From: Ruminococcus sp. | GTDB lineage: Bacteria > Bacillota_A > Clostridia > Oscillospirales > Ruminococcaceae | Direction of reading: 5' to 3' | Assembly (NCBI RefSeq): GCF_024684275.1 | Contig: NZ_JAIKXF010000027.1 | Coordinates: 1 to 31,044 of the forward strand | Length of the DNA: 31,044 nucleotides | Shown here: piece by piece, positions 30,598 to 31,044 of the stretch | Layout of the letters: the number at the start of each line of letters is the position of its first letter | How positions within the stretch are numbered: the first letter of the stretch is position 1 | The notes under the pieces: generated by a model | Seen by the model: only the letters and a program-made list of their open reading frames with translations | Told to the model about the DNA's origin: nothing | The model's database searches: none | Made by a program: the position numbers and the translations under genes

Positions 30598-30622
30598 AAA
30601 CACTGGGAAAGTATGCTATAAT
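30594..30622 (+). promoter_or_regulatory. sigma-A-type promoter
   Basis: TTGAAA (30594-30599), a 17-base spacer and a perfect TATAAT (30617-30622) stand 52 bases before the next gene. The -35 box overlaps the stop region of the ArpU-like gene. It gives the small following gene its own expression. Confidence 0.8.
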
Positions 30623-30673
30623 GTATAATAGGAAAATTGGACGAAAAACTCAATATGAAAAGGTGGTGTTAAA

Positions 30674-30892
30674 ATGTTACTTAGGGATTTACTAGAAGCA
30701 AATGGAGCCTCTGGGACTGATACTGTTAGGCTTTCGATTCATGATGTTAAGCATTGGGAAGGCGATGATTATCAGGTCGATAGCATTCCCGAAGAGCTTC
30801 TGGATTGCAAGTGTAAAATGAATTCGACCGGAACTACATATATTGTAGATCGTACTTTAAGCCCAGATTGGGATGAACCCCTCATATATTAA
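30674..30892 (+). CDS. hypothetical acidic protein
   Basis: This 72-residue acidic protein (SIHDVKHWEGDDYQVDSIPEELL, then SPDWDEPLIY) was not recognised. It has an independent consensus promoter, a good ribosome binding site (AAGGTGGTGTTAAA) and its own terminator, so it is a self-contained transcription unit inserted between the phage control gene and the HNH gene. Such units (morons) often carry accessory, host-directed functions in phages; here this is inference only, and it could be an anti-defence or lysogenic-conversion gene. Confidence 0.6.
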   Translation: MLLRDLLEANGASGTDTVRLSIHDVKHWEGDDYQVDSIPEELLDCKCKMNSTGTTYIVDRTLSPDWDEPLIY

Positions 30893-30903
30893 GAAATAAC
30901 CTG

Positions 30904-30936
30904 AGCCGTTGTGGGTATCCGCAGCGGCTTTTGTTA
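30904..30936 (+). terminator. intrinsic terminator
   Basis: An eight-base-pair stem with one wobble pair (AGCCGTTG with CAGCGGCT) and a ten-base loop is followed by TTTTGTT. It ends the small acidic-protein unit. Confidence 0.65.
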
Positions 30937-30957
30937 TGCCCGAAGGAGGTGTCGGCG

Positions 30958-31044
30958 ATGCCGAGGAAGGCACTGAAACCGTGCAAGCACCCCGGCTGTC
31001 CGAGACTGACCGAGGGTGCGTACTGCGACGAACACAAGCCCCTG
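30958..31044 (+). CDS. HNH endonuclease, N-terminal part (cut by window edge)
   Basis: The first 29 codons (MPRKALKPCKHPGCPRL, then TEGAYCDEHK) give two CxxxxC/CxxH-type zinc knuckles that open phage HNH endonucleases of the packaging module. The start follows GAAGGAGGTGTCGGCG. Such enzymes cut phage DNA near cos and work with the terminase, which normally follows (family knowledge). The gene continues past the window. Confidence 0.75.
   Translation, partial: MPRKALKPCKHPGCPRLTEGAYCDEHKPL

Larger units (their letters stand above)
24663..31044 (+). mobile_element. prophage-like replication and control module (partial)
   Basis: The gene order (regulator, small protein, VapE primase-helicase, VRR-NUC, SNF2-type helicase, ArpU-like activator, HNH endonuclease) is typical of the early-to-late transition in Firmicute siphophage genomes. 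All genes run the same way with overlaps. No integrase, terminase or structural genes are inside the window, so neither completeness nor the exact ends can be told; the left end may be the possible attachment site near 12,000 or lie closer to 24,277. The broken helicase suggests decay or a sequencing error. Confidence 0.65.

Overview
The window looks like a genome segment from a cellulosome-type gut or rumen Firmicute, most likely Ruminococcus. The evidence is a secreted rhamnogalacturonan lyase with a long Thr-rich linker and a C-terminal dockerin, clostridial-type Shine-Dalgarno sites and promoters, and short-leader housekeeping genes of Firmicute type. The species cannot be fixed from the sequence alone.

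Region 1 (1 to about 11,980) is ordinary chromosome. It holds the dockerin-bearing pectin lyase, a convergent minus-strand group (Gfo/Idh/MocA oxidoreductase, LURP-one-like protein, TrmH-family RNA methyltransferase), a palindromic intergenic repeat, an NAD-dependent DNA ligase, an ECF sigma/anti-sigma pair with a probable autoregulated promoter, and a second minus-strand group (nitroreductase, acyltransferase 3, a DUF4298-like gene broken by an in-frame stop, a CpXC zinc-ribbon protein). Hairpin terminators separate most of the convergent units.

Region 2 (about 11,980 to 24,400) is an accessory island. Its left edge carries codons that look like the extreme C-terminus of a RumA/RlmD-type 23S rRNA methyltransferase, a known kind of insertion target for integrative elements. 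A small helix-hairpin-helix gene follows. Then a consensus promoter with an adjacent palindrome drives a six-gene type I restriction-modification operon of odd composition: (1) a degenerate methyltransferase fused to one HsdS-type target-recognition domain; (2) an ADP-ribosylglycohydrolase fused to a complete HsdM; (3) a second complete HsdM; (4) a two-domain HsdS; (5) HsdR; (6) a 649-residue ImmA/IrrE-type metalloprotease with a C-terminal HTH. The genes overlap or lie within about 60 bases of each other, so they are probably one transcript. This is the best candidate for an undescribed system: two methylation modules with one nuclease, an ADP-ribose hydrolase welded to a modification subunit, and a protease/DNA-binding protein as a possible sensor or regulator.

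Region 3 (about 24,400 to the end) is a prophage-like replication and control module. A nested inverted-repeat hairpin element is followed by a promoter and a roughly 245-base leader with several strong hairpins: a terminator, a competing hairpin, and one that hides the ribosome binding site. The leader precedes a sigma/HTH-like regulator. Then come a small hypothetical protein, a VapE-type primase-helicase, a cluster of GTTCC repeats that could be a replication origin, a VRR-NUC nuclease, an SNF2-type helicase frameshifted exactly in its Walker A motif, two small phage proteins (one DUF1492/ArpU-like), a hypothetical gene with its own consensus promoter, and the start of an HNH endonuclease cut by the window edge. 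All function statements are by motif recognition from the sequence; no database search was run.
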